Below are positions 23,801 to 31,055 of a stretch of DNA of 53,351 bases, one piece after another. The notes beneath the pieces were generated by a model that saw only the letters and a list, made by a program, of their open reading frames with translations, was not told where the DNA came from and ran no database searches. This DNA is from Candidatus Daviesbacteria bacterium. GTDB taxonomy: Bacteria > Patescibacteriota > Microgenomatia > Daviesbacterales > UBA10151. Each line of letters starts with the position of its first letter. Position 1 is the first letter of the stretch. The translations under genes were made by a program, and so were the position numbers. The stretch lies in the NCBI GenBank assembly GCA_016195715.1, contig JACPZA010000005.1:1-53351 (forward strand). Reading direction: 5' to 3'.

Positions 23801-24550
23801 ATGTCGTATTCAGAACAACAAGTAGCCAGTTTGAGAAGTCATTTTAATGATTTAGTTTTGTATGAAGATAGCAGGATATTAGTTATGAATAAACCAGCTG
23901 GAGTTTCTGTGACTGGAGATGAAGTTAATAGAGTAGGTGTTTCAGAGATAGCTAAAGAATTAAGAGGATCAGAAATTGCTCTGGCACATCGTCTAGATAT
24001 GTATACATCAGGAGTCTTATTGTTAGGTAAGACTCGGGGAGCTCGACGCAGTTTATCAGATCAATTTAAAGAAAGACAGATAGGTAAAACTTATTTAGCT
24101 TTGGTTGATGGAGAATGGAATCCAAGTTTAGCTGGAATAGTCGCCCCCATATTTAGATCAGAAGATGAGGGTTTAATGAAAGTTGGGCTCAATAATCAAG
24201 CAAAACCAGCTGCAACAGCTTTTGAAGAAATTGCCCAATTAGGAATTGGTGAACAACTTAGATCACTATTGAAGGTGGATTTACTAACTGGACGTACTCA
24301 TCAAATTCGAGTACATTTAGCCTATTTAGGCTATCCGGTTACTGGAGATCAACTCTATAATCCAGACAAACTCGGATTTATAAGACCATTACTTCATGCT
24401 TATGAAATATCTTTTAGGCACCCTCATACTGAAGAAGAAATGATTTTAACAGCACCTTTAGCTGATGATTTCTATAGCTATCTAGCTAATAGCTGGGTTC
24501 TTAACCATTCTGGGTTTTTCGAGGAAGTTATAGCTAACTCTGCAAATTAA
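23801..24550 (+). CDS. RluA-family RNA pseudouridine synthase
   Basis: It isomerises specific uridines in rRNA or tRNA. The catalytic motif is HRLDMYTSGVLLLGKT (about 66-81), with the active Asp in HRLD. The opening VLYEDSRILVMNKPAGVSV, the later LLTGRTHQIRVHLAYLGYPVTGDQLY and the C-terminal LHAYEISFRHPHTEEE are all family landmarks. No S4 domain is attached, so it is a short form (249 residues). The target base cannot be told. It runs toward a reverse-strand tRNA-Met gene. Confidence 0.9.
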   Translation: MSYSEQQVASLRSHFNDLVLYEDSRILVMNKPAGVSVTGDEVNRVGVSEIAKELRGSEIALAHRLDMYTSGVLLLGKTRGARRSLSDQFKERQIGKTYLALVDGEWNPSLAGIVAPIFRSEDEGLMKVGLNNQAKPAATAFEEIAQLGIGEQLRSLLKVDLLTGRTHQIRVHLAYLGYPVTGDQLYNPDKLGFIRPLLHAYEISFRHPHTEEEMILTAPLADDFYSYLANSWVLNHSGFFEEVIANSAN

Positions 24551-24552
24551 AG

Positions 24553-24626
24553 TAGCAGGGGTGGGGATCGAACCCACGACCTTGGCGTTATGAGTGCCAC
24601 GCTCTAACCAACTGAGCTACCCTGCT
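24553..24626 (-). tRNA. tRNA-Met (CAU), probably elongator
   Basis: On the reverse strand: acceptor AGCAGGG/CCCTGCT, D stem GCTC/GAGC, anticodon stem TGGCA/CGCCA (last pair A-C), loop CTCATAA, T stem GTGGG/CCCAC, discriminator A, no encoded CCA. The paired A1-U72 excludes an initiator. CAU can also belong to a lysidine-modified tRNA-Ile, but the nearby tRNA-Ile(UAU) makes that less needed. Confidence 0.85.
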
Positions 24627-24669
24627 GCTGCTAAATTCTAGCAAATTAGGGAAAAATTAGAAAGTAAAG

Positions 24670-25695
24670 CTAAAAAGATAGTTTTTTAAGTAGATTTGAT
24701 AAGAAAGACTCTTGAGTTTGGATAACTTTGCCATTTTCTGCAGATATAAAAGCTTTGGTTTGGGTATTAATTGGGATTAAGCCAAACAGGCGATTAGTTT
24801 TAAAGCCATTGATCTCATAAACTAACTGATTGTCTTGCAAAGAAAGTCTAATAGTATTGGCTGAGCTGGTAGCCAACTCTGGTGATAGTTTATTTATTTC
24901 CGACTCTAAGCTATCCAATAAATGATCAGACAAAGCACTGCTAATAGCTTGGTCTGGAGTTATGGAAATACTTTTTATACCAGAGGCTGTATTAACGGTT
25001 AATTTTTTAGATTCTAAATCAAACTCAACAGGCAAATCTACCAGTGCGGTATTTTTCTTATCCATTAGTGCGATTTCTGCTCCAGCAGAGGCAATTTTTA
25101 AATTATCATCAGACAACTCTTGTTCAAAATCACTTAAATCATTATCTGAAAGATCTTCTCCAAGCTCATTTTCTGTTTTGACTTTAATAATCCCATTTTG
25201 GGGAGTAAATTTAACTCTGCCTTTTTGGGGAGGAAGATTTTTTAAGTCAAAAATGTCTTTGCTAAAAAAATTATCAATGTCTTTCTCAATCGCTGCCTCA
25301 TTTTCTTGTTCAAATTCCTTATTTAATTGCTCACTCGCTTCTTTATTAACCTGAATAGGTGGCACTGCAAAACTATTAGGAGGTAAAGGAGCCACAGGAG
25401 CTGTAGTGTTTGAACTTCCAGAATCACCTGACGATCCTCCGGATGATGTTTCTCCCCCAGATGATCCTTCAGAACTACCTGAGGAAGACGAACTTCCAGA
25501 TGAGCTACCTGAAGATCCTCCACTGCTATCATTTCCACCTTCAGCTAGAAAAACTCCCTGAACTCCAGGATAATTTTGGGGATATTTTTTAGAAACTTGA
25601 TAGTTTGCTGAAGCTACTAAACTTAAAACTAAAACCAAAGCTAAGGCTGCAAAGATATGAGCAAAACCTGACTCATTTAAGTGTTTTTTGGACAT
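24670..25695 (-). CDS. Anchored extracellular protein with pilin-like leader and Ser/Gly linker
   Basis: The start (KKHLNESGFAHIFAALALVLVLSLVAS) has a short basic leader, a GF junction and a hydrophobic helix, reminiscent of type IV pilin or CPR surface-protein anchors. Residues 53-95 are a Ser/Gly-rich spacer, then a Pro-rich bit. The rest (about 115-341) is an acidic alpha/beta domain with strands such as KTENELGEDLSD and LVYEINGFKTN. No enzyme motif is visible. A surface or pilus-associated role is inference from the architecture only. Confidence 0.6.
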   Translation of the reverse strand: MSKKHLNESGFAHIFAALALVLVLSLVASANYQVSKKYPQNYPGVQGVFLAEGGNDSSGGSSGSSSGSSSSSGSSEGSSGGETSSGGSSGDSGSSNTTAPVAPLPPNSFAVPPIQVNKEASEQLNKEFEQENEAAIEKDIDNFFSKDIFDLKNLPPQKGRVKFTPQNGIIKVKTENELGEDLSDNDLSDFEQELSDDNLKIASAGAEIALMDKKNTALVDLPVEFDLESKKLTVNTASGIKSISITPDQAISSALSDHLLDSLESEINKLSPELATSSANTIRLSLQDNQLVYEINGFKTNRLFGLIPINTQTKAFISAENGKVIQTQESFLSNLLKKLSF

Positions 25696-25719
25696 TAATT
25701 TAATTAAAACACAGATTAC

Positions 25720-26928
25720 TTAGTTTGAGAAGACTTTCAGTTCTTTGCCTACTTTTTCAAATACTTTTAAGGCAAAATCTAGATCTTTTTTAGAATGAGT
25801 TGCTGATGGCATTACTCTTATTCTAGCTTTACCTAAAGCGACCATGGGGAATTTAATAGCAGTAGCATAAACCCCGTTTTCAAATAACTTATTACTAAAA
25901 TCTTTGGCTAAATTTTCATCACCTAACATCACTGGAGTAATTGGTGTACCACTTTTGCCACAATCAAACCCAAGTTTAGTCAAATTTTCTTTCAAATATC
26001 TGGCATTTTCCCACAGCTTTTTAACTAAACTATCTGATGTTTCCATGATCTCAACTGCAGCAATTAAACCAGCTGTATCAGGAATTGATAAACCATTGGA
26101 AAAAAGAAATTGCCTAGCTTTTTGGCGAAGGAATTCAATAATTGCAGTTTTACCAGTCACAAAACCACCAACTACCCCAAAAGCTTTAGAGAGTGTTCCA
26201 ACTTCTAAATCTACCTGACCATTTAAATTAAAATGATGGGCAATCCCTCGGCCGTGTGAACCTAATACTCCTTCACCATGAGCATCATCAACCATGGTTA
26301 GAGCGTTGTATTTTTTAGCTAATTTAACTATCTCTTTTAGGGGAGCTAGATCACCATCCATGGAAAAAACCCCATCTGTGACTATTAACATAGTGGGTAA
26401 ATTACCATCACTTTTGGGTTTTTTAGCAACTTTGGATGCTTCTTTAAGCTTTTCTTCCAAATCAGCACTGTCTGCATGTTTATAAATAAATTTGTTACCA
26501 ACTTGAGCAAGTCTAATCGCATCAATAATTGAGGCATGATTTAACTCATCAGAGATAACTATATCTTCTTTTCCAAGCAGAGTTTGGATACAAGCTAAAT
26601 TGGCCATATAACCTCCTTGCAAAACTAAACCAGCCTCTGCATGTTTAAATTTAGCTAATTTTTTTTCTAGCTCAACATGTAAAAAGTTTGTGCCTGATAG
26701 AGCTCGAACTGAGCCTGTACCGACCCCATACTTTTTGACAGCTTTGATCACAGCCTCAGTTAATCTTTTATCTGAAGCTAAACCTAAATAGTTATTAGAG
26801 CATAAATTCAGCTTTTTTTTGCCTTTAATGGTTAAATAAGCACCTTGACCAGATTCAATGACTTTAATGTCATTATATAGGCCTTTTTGGCGCATCTGCT
26901 CAATAATTTTTTCAAAGTCACTGTTCAT
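25720..26928 (-). CDS. kbl: Glycine C-acetyltransferase (2-amino-3-ketobutyrate CoA ligase)
   Basis: This PLP enzyme of the alpha-oxoamine synthase family splits 2-amino-3-ketobutyrate with CoA into glycine and acetyl-CoA. Landmarks: [45 protein letters not shown] (PLP-binding Asp and His) and [13 protein letters not shown] with the PLP Lys. 8-amino-7-oxononanoate synthase has the same fold, but the gene directly follows tdh with a 3-bp gap, which favours Kbl. The N-terminal segment also fits Kbl. Confidence 0.85.
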   Translation of the reverse strand: MNSDFEKIIEQMRQKGLYNDIKVIESGQGAYLTIKGKKKLNLCSNNYLGLASDKRLTEAVIKAVKKYGVGTGSVRALSGTNFLHVELEKKLAKFKHAEAGLVLQGGYMANLACIQTLLGKEDIVISDELNHASIIDAIRLAQVGNKFIYKHADSADLEEKLKEASKVAKKPKSDGNLPTMLIVTDGVFSMDGDLAPLKEIVKLAKKYNALTMVDDAHGEGVLGSHGRGIAHHFNLNGQVDLEVGTLSKAFGVVGGFVTGKTAIIEFLRQKARQFLFSNGLSIPDTAGLIAAVEIMETSDSLVKKLWENARYLKENLTKLGFDCGKSGTPITPVMLGDENLAKDFSNKLFENGVYATAIKFPMVALGKARIRVMPSATHSKKDLDFALKVFEKVGKELKVFSN

Positions 26929-26931
26929 AAT

Positions 26932-27939
26932 TTAGGGCTCTAAGACAATCTTTCCAGCCTTACGACTTTTCATTACTGCCATAGCTTGTTCAAAGTCCTT
27001 AAGTGGGAAGTGGTGAGTAATAATCTTTTTTAAATCAACCTTACCTGATTTTAAAAGTTCAGTGGTTTGATGCCAGGTTTTCCAAATTTGTCTACCAAAA
27101 ACAGATTCAATGGATAGCTCTTTATTAATCATGAACTTCCCCCAATCAACTGAGATATTTTCCTTAGGAATGCCAAATGCAATCAATTTTCCAGCAATTC
27201 TAACAGCTTCAAATGCTATTTCTATACCTAACCTATTACCACTCATCTCTAAAACTACATCATAGCTATTATATTCGCTAGGATCTAATTTCTCTTCTGT
27301 CCGATCAAACCAACCAGTTTTATCTGCCAGCTCACGTCTGTATGGTTCATCATTAATTCCGACAATTTCTTTGGCGCCGTAAGCTTTAGCTGCTCCTCCA
27401 GCACAAAGTCCAGTTGGCCCAAGTCCCATGATTAAAACTCGCTTATCTTTAACCTCAGCTTTAGTCACCACATTAACAGCATTGCCCAGTGGTTCTTGAA
27501 CACTCATTACCTCTGGATCAATTGAAGGATCATTTTTCCAAGTTGTTTTTAAAGGGATAGTGGCATACTCGGCAAAAGCGCCATTTCTGCCAATCCCAAA
27601 TAGCTGCATATTCTCACAAACATGATAGTTTTTAATCTCACATTGATAGCAATTTAAGCAATAAATATGAGTTTCTGAGGAGACTAAATCACCAGGTTTA
27701 ATTTTAGTTTCTTTATCAGAATTAATTTCTATTACTTCACCCACCATCTCATGACCAATAATTTTTGAGGGATGAATGTGTGAAGCTGCCCAGGGAATCC
27801 AATCGTAAATGCCAATATCAGTACCACAAATTGAAGCATATTTAACTTTGACTAGGACTTCATCTTTTTGCGGGATAGGTTTAGGAACATCTTTTAGAAC
27901 TACACCTGGTGCGGCTTTATCTTTAACTACAGCGAGCAT
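26932..27939 (-). CDS. tdh: L-threonine 3-dehydrogenase (zinc alcohol dehydrogenase family)
   Basis: It oxidises threonine to 2-amino-3-ketobutyrate with NAD. The catalytic-zinc motif SICGTDIGIYDWIPWA and GHEMVGEV are typical of Tdh, followed by the structural-zinc Cys cluster (CLNCYQCEIKNYHVC) and the NAD-binding GLGPTGLCAGGAAKAYGA. I placed the start at ATG 27939, not an in-frame TTG nine bases upstream, because a TATAGT -10 box ends right before that TTG and the transcript should begin near the ATG. Tdh and Kbl together turn threonine into glycine and acetyl-CoA. Confidence 0.85.
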   Translation of the reverse strand: MLAVVKDKAAPGVVLKDVPKPIPQKDEVLVKVKYASICGTDIGIYDWIPWAASHIHPSKIIGHEMVGEVIEINSDKETKIKPGDLVSSETHIYCLNCYQCEIKNYHVCENMQLFGIGRNGAFAEYATIPLKTTWKNDPSIDPEVMSVQEPLGNAVNVVTKAEVKDKRVLIMGLGPTGLCAGGAAKAYGAKEIVGINDEPYRRELADKTGWFDRTEEKLDPSEYNSYDVVLEMSGNRLGIEIAFEAVRIAGKLIAFGIPKENISVDWGKFMINKELSIESVFGRQIWKTWHQTTELLKSGKVDLKKIITHHFPLKDFEQAMAVMKSRKAGKIVLEP

Positions 27940-27948
27940 AATTTTCAA

Positions 27949-27954
27949 ACTATA
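27949..27954 (-). promoter_or_regulatory. -10 box for the tdh-kbl operon, leaderless type
   Basis: TATAGT on the reverse strand ends nine bases before the ATG at 27939. The predicted start point is two or three bases from that ATG. No strong -35 box is apparent. Confidence 0.5.
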
Positions 27955-28037
27955 CCAAATTTTTTTGAGTTTGTCCTATGGTAAGTGCTTATTAGTCGTT
28001 AATTTTTAAAAATTCCTTCTGATATAAAAAATCCCAG

Positions 28038-28069
28038 TTGAAAAAATAGGACTAAAATGTTAATATAAT
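28038..28069 (+). promoter_or_regulatory. Promoter of the 28165 gene and its leader
   Basis: TTGAAA (28038-28043) lies 17 bp before TAATAT (28061-28066) or 20 bp before TATAAT (28064-28069). Transcription should begin near 28075, giving a leader of about 90 nt that contains two hairpins before the gene. Confidence 0.5.
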
Positions 28070-28122
28070 TATCCTTTGAAAGATCTTACTAAGGTAAGAA
28101 AATTAAATATAGGCTTAAAGAT

Positions 28123-28146
28123 TATCCCGCAAGGGATATTTTTTTG
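28123..28146 (+). terminator. Intrinsic terminator inside the leader of the 28165 gene
   Basis: TATCCC (28123-28128) pairs with GGGATA (28133-28138) across a GCAA tetraloop, followed by eight T residues (28139-28146). It ends 18 bp before the ATG and cannot serve the upstream gene, which is on the other strand. Upstream, TCTTAC (28084-28089) can pair with GTAAGA at 28094-28099, or with further copies at 28147-28152 and 28158-28163. Confidence 0.65.
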
Positions 28147-28164
28147 TAAGAAAGGGGTAAGAAA

Positions 28165-28707
28165 ATGATCGAATGGTTTAGTGACTCTAGACGAATAAGA
28201 GAGGTTATCCGGGTAATTGACGGGGTAAGAATAATTGGTTCAGATGAGATTGAAATGGCAGTAGTCTCACTTAGAGATAAAGAAAAACAACCCGAAATGG
28301 CTCAACTTGTCCCAGTTGCAAAGAATGGGCGATTGGTTACTGAAGAGGCGTTATTTTTCCCAACCGATTTAGTAGTTGTGGGTGGACTTTATGATGATTA
28401 TTATTTCCCTGGGATATCCCGAAGTCAGCTTAGATGGTTAGATCAGATCCATGAAGTTACACCTGATGGTAATAGAACATTTTTAAAAGTTGGCTTAGCT
28501 CTTCAGTTTCCTGAAGCTCATCAACAAATGATTGATGCCGGTTTAATTCAAGCTTTGGGCTATTCTGTTAAGAGGAAGAATTTTGGGGATGAAGAAACTA
28601 AGATTCCGCAACCAGCATCAATTTTACTCAGACTAAACAGAGGAATCCAACGTATATTTGCAGGTTTTATAAGGTCAGACTGTTCTGTGGCTAAAGGATC
28701 GATCTAA
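28165..28707 (+). CDS. Protein of unknown function behind a leader terminator
   Basis: I recognise no family in this 180-residue protein. The first half is rich in charged residues and beta-like (RIREVIRVIDGVRIIGSDE), with an acidic aromatic stretch GLYDDYYFPG near residue 75. The second half is helical with a basic C-terminus (LLRLNRGIQRIFAGFIR). The start has an AAGGGG site seven bases upstream. The stop codon lies in a 12-nt sequence (28705-28716) that is the exact reverse complement of leader bases 28094-28105. Regulation by premature termination is likely. Confidence 0.6.
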   Translation: MIEWFSDSRRIREVIRVIDGVRIIGSDEIEMAVVSLRDKEKQPEMAQLVPVAKNGRLVTEEALFFPTDLVVVGGLYDDYYFPGISRSQLRWLDQIHEVTPDGNRTFLKVGLALQFPEAHQQMIDAGLIQALGYSVKRKNFGDEETKIPQPASILLRLNRGIQRIFAGFIRSDCSVAKGSI

Positions 28708-28727
28708 TTTTCTTACAAAAATCCCTA

Positions 28728-28757
28728 TTGACAAGCAATTCCTAAGTTAGCTATAAT
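28728..28757 (+). promoter_or_regulatory. Strong promoter of the attenuator-controlled 28920 gene
   Basis: Perfect TTGACA (28728-28733) and TATAAT (28752-28757) with an 18-bp spacer. The predicted start, near 28764, is eight bases before the ATG of a 22-codon leader ORF. Confidence 0.75.
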
Positions 28758-28771
28758 ATAGCTTATAGTTT

Positions 28772-28840
28772 ATGAATAAGCGCTTTAAATGTATGTGGCA
28801 TCAAAGAATCGTCCTTAAAGGAGGCGGTTGTGGGGCATAA
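28772..28840 (+). CDS. 22-residue leader peptide overlapping an antiterminator arm
   Basis: ATG (28772) to TAA (28838-28840) with the start MNKRFKCMWHQ and the end KGGGCGA. It begins just after the predicted transcript start, has one Trp codon (ninth), two Cys codons, and a run of glycine codons that coincides with the GGCGG arm of the attenuator. Its stop abuts the AAGAC/GTCTT hairpin. A ribosome in this ORF would decide which downstream hairpin forms. Translation is inferred, not shown. Confidence 0.5.
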   Translation: MNKRFKCMWHQRIVLKGGGCGA

Positions 28841-28898
28841 GACAAAAGTCTTAAATAAAAAGCATCACCCAAGCCGCCACTAAAAAAGGCGGTTTTTT
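28823..28898 (+). promoter_or_regulatory. Antiterminator/terminator attenuator
   Basis: GGCGGTTGTGGGGC (28823-28836) can pair with 28862-28878 (ending CCGCC) around an inner AAGAC-AAAA-GTCTT hairpin. The same CCGCC (28874-28878) can instead pair with GGCGG (28888-28892) followed by six T residues, an intrinsic terminator. The two folds exclude each other. The terminator ends 21 bp before the gene start, which has its own GAAAGGA ribosome-binding site. Confidence 0.7.
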
Positions 28899-28919
28899 AG
28901 TAGAAAGAAAGGAAAAAAT

Positions 28920-29228
28920 ATGGCTGGAGACAGAGTTGAGCTAAATAGTCAGGTTAGAAATGGAAGATTAGGGTCACAAGTGTCAGGTAGTGAAGTAGTG
29001 AGGTCATCAGAACTTAGATTTGGAAAGGGAGGAACTTTTGTTAGAGTTGAACCAAAGGATTCAGAAGTATTTGACGCGACATGTTCAAGTGTTGAGCGTA
29101 ATGGAATGGTAAATTTAGGAGGATTATTGGAGCCGAGAAGAACTATTTGGAGAGCAGATATCGAATCATTGGTTAATGGGGGAGATGAATTATGTCGCTA
29201 TCAAATCATAGACGAGCAAAACCTCTAA
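28920..29228 (+). CDS. Protein of unknown function under attenuation control
   Basis: The 102-residue product is soluble, Gly/Ser/Arg/Glu-rich and largely beta-like, with FGKGGTFVRVEPKDSEVFDA in the middle and two Cys (about residues 55 and 92). No family is recognised. An AAAGGA sequence lies eight bases before the ATG. The next gene, trpS, starts 42 bp downstream with its own promoter-like sequence (GTGACA, 17 bp, TATAGT), so the attenuator acts mainly on this gene, though read-through into trpS is possible. Confidence 0.55.
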   Translation: MAGDRVELNSQVRNGRLGSQVSGSEVVRSSELRFGKGGTFVRVEPKDSEVFDATCSSVERNGMVNLGGLLEPRRTIWRADIESLVNGGDELCRYQIIDEQNL

Positions 29229-29270
29229 AGTGACAATCCCAGGACTCTAGTATATAGTAGTTATAAATCT

Positions 29271-30269
29271 ATGAAACGCATTTTAACAGGTGATCGTCCT
29301 ACAGCAGATAGGTTTCATTTGGGGAACTATTATGGCAAGCTCAAAAATACTCTTAGCTTGCAAGATGAGTATGAAGTTTTTATACCAATTGTAGATCTAC
29401 ATGCTCTAACTACTCATTTTGATCAAACAGCTAAACTAGCAGAAAATATTAGGGGATTAATGCTAGATTATTTAGCAGTTGGTTTGGATCCTAAAAAAGT
29501 GACTTTTTTTATTCAATCTAGCGTTCCAGAGGTTTTAGAGCTGGCTTTTATTTTAGGTTGCTTAACTCCAAGATCAATTATTGCAAAACAACCAGCTTTA
29601 AAAGAAAAATTAGATCAAGGTGCTCAAGATACTGTTGGGCTGTTTTATTATCCAGTTTTAATGGCAGCTGATATTTTGCTTCCCAAAGCCAATTTAGTGC
29701 CAGTTGGTAAAGATCAAAAAGCCCATGTTGAATATGCCAAAGATATTGCCCAAAAATTTAATAATCTTTACGGCGAAGTTTTTCCTTTGCCTGAGCCAAT
29801 GATTCCTCCTGATATAGGAACTTTACCTGGAACTGATGGGCAAAATAAGATGAGCAAATCTTTAAATAATGCAATCTTTTTATCAGATTCTAGTGAAGAA
29901 GTTGAGAAAAAAGTTATGAGTATGTATACCGATCCAAATCGAGTCAGTGCTACTACCCCAGGAAAAGTGGAGGGAAATCCAGTTTTTCTATATCTTGATG
30001 CTTTTTCTAATGAGTCTGAAAAAGACCAAATTAACAAATATAAAAATCTCTATAGGGCAGGCCAAGTTGGGGATATTGAGGTTAAAAAGTACTTGGTCAA
30101 AATTTTGAATGAATTCCTAGATCCAATTAGAGTTAGACGGGCTGAATTTGAAAAACAACCAGAGTTAATAGATAAAATCTTAAAAGAGGGAACTGAAAAA
30201 GCGAGAATCGAGGCCCAAAAAACTTTGAGTGAAGTTAAAAGAGTAATGAAGATAGATTATTTCAGTTAA
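29271..30269 (+). CDS. trpS: Tryptophanyl-tRNA synthetase
   Basis: It charges tRNA-Trp. Class I signatures are present: TADRFHLGNYYG for the HIGH region (about 11-22) and KMSKS at 193-197. The FYYPVLMAADILL and VPVGKDQKAHVEYAKDIA segments are standard for TrpRS. The 332-residue length is normal. A TATAGT box at 29253-29258 with GTGACA 17 bp upstream gives a short leader of about five bases. No T-box leader is present. Confidence 0.95.
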   Translation: MKRILTGDRPTADRFHLGNYYGKLKNTLSLQDEYEVFIPIVDLHALTTHFDQTAKLAENIRGLMLDYLAVGLDPKKVTFFIQSSVPEVLELAFILGCLTPRSIIAKQPALKEKLDQGAQDTVGLFYYPVLMAADILLPKANLVPVGKDQKAHVEYAKDIAQKFNNLYGEVFPLPEPMIPPDIGTLPGTDGQNKMSKSLNNAIFLSDSSEEVEKKVMSMYTDPNRVSATTPGKVEGNPVFLYLDAFSNESEKDQINKYKNLYRAGQVGDIEVKKYLVKILNEFLDPIRVRRAEFEKQPELIDKILKEGTEKARIEAQKTLSEVKRVMKIDYFS

Positions 30270-30311
30270 AATACCATTGACAATTTGGTTCAAGGAGCAT
30301 ACATTTAAGCC

Positions 30312-30671
30312 ATGGAAAGCAAAAGATTTGGTTCAATAAGAGTTGATTATGATGATGAGGCAAACAGTGGTTATGTACATTTTACTCCAGATATTCACTA
30401 TGGTTTAACTCAGGATGGTTCAGATCAAGATGGAGGGGAATTGACTTCAGTTGAGGCTGGCGAGATAGTTGTTTTAGATTTAAACTCTGGTGGAGAGATA
30501 GTAGGAATTGAAGCAATACCTGTGTCAGGTGATTTCCAGACTTATCCCCAGGTTCTTAGAGAAATAGTTAAAGCAAGTCCTTTACAAGCTAATCTTAAAC
30601 CAAGTTTACTTGACGGATTTAATAAAAGACTTGTTCAATTATCAGAAGCGTTACAAGCTCAGCCTTCTTGA
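30312..30671 (+). CDS. DUF2283-like small protein
   Basis: The N-terminal 75 residues match the DUF2283 pattern: VDYDDEANSGYVHFT (usually YDxExDxLYI), then VEAGEIVVLDLNSGGEIVGIEAI. A C-terminal helical tail of about 45 residues ends the 119-residue protein. DUF2283 proteins are small, often near toxin-antitoxin or regulatory genes, and have no established function. It lies between trpS and a tRNA-binding protein gene with 40-bp and 18-bp gaps. Confidence 0.7.
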   Translation: MESKRFGSIRVDYDDEANSGYVHFTPDIHYGLTQDGSDQDGGELTSVEAGEIVVLDLNSGGEIVGIEAIPVSGDFQTYPQVLREIVKASPLQANLKPSLLDGFNKRLVQLSEALQAQPS

Positions 30672-30689
30672 ATTTTTGCTTATTTTTAT

Positions 30690-31010
30690 ATGATTAATAT
30701 TGAAGATTTTGCCAAGGTGGAGATTAAAGTTGGGACTGTTTTGGAATGTGAGGAAATTCCCGGTTCTGATAAGCTCTTAAAGCTAAAAGTAGATTTGGGT
30801 GAACAGTTTCCTAGACAAGTTTTATCTGGAATCAAACAGTGGTATAAACCCGCAGATTTAATTAATAAGCAATTTGTATTTGTGACAAATTTAGAGCCAA
30901 GAATAATGATGGGTTTGGAGTCTCAAGCTATGATTATGGCAGCAGATGGGAAAAAACCAATTCCTCTTAAACCTGCAAAAAAAGTTGCTAGTGGCGCTAA
31001 AATTAGGTAA
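30690..31010 (+). CDS. Free-standing tRNA-binding OB-fold protein (MetG C-terminal/CsaA type)
   Basis: The 106-residue protein is one EMAP-II-like OB fold: FAKVEIKVGTVLECEEIPGSDKLLKLKVDLGE, then RQVLSGIKQWYKP, VFVTNLEPRIMMGLESQAMIMAA. In bacteria this domain occurs at the C-terminus of MetRS, in PheRS beta or alone as CsaA. As a separate gene next to trpS it may be a tRNA-binding helper of a synthetase or a chaperone; sequence cannot decide. Confidence 0.8.
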   Translation: MINIEDFAKVEIKVGTVLECEEIPGSDKLLKLKVDLGEQFPRQVLSGIKQWYKPADLINKQFVFVTNLEPRIMMGLESQAMIMAADGKKPIPLKPAKKVASGAKIR

Positions 31011-31055
31011 TTTCTAGGGTAGTTTTTTGAAGCTAGTTGGTGTATAATTTGCTTC

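Noticed and set aside
24978-25354. Long open frames antisense to the anchored Ser/Gly-rich protein and similar frames opposite other genes
   Set aside because: They follow the codon bias of the true gene on the other strand, lack start signals and give low-complexity Ser/Leu-rich products.
29229-29270. A T-box riboswitch controlling trpS
   Set aside because: The short gap before trpS has no room for one, and the 28764-28919 leader lacks the conserved T-box sequence and specifier loop. Leader-ORF attenuation explains the structures better.
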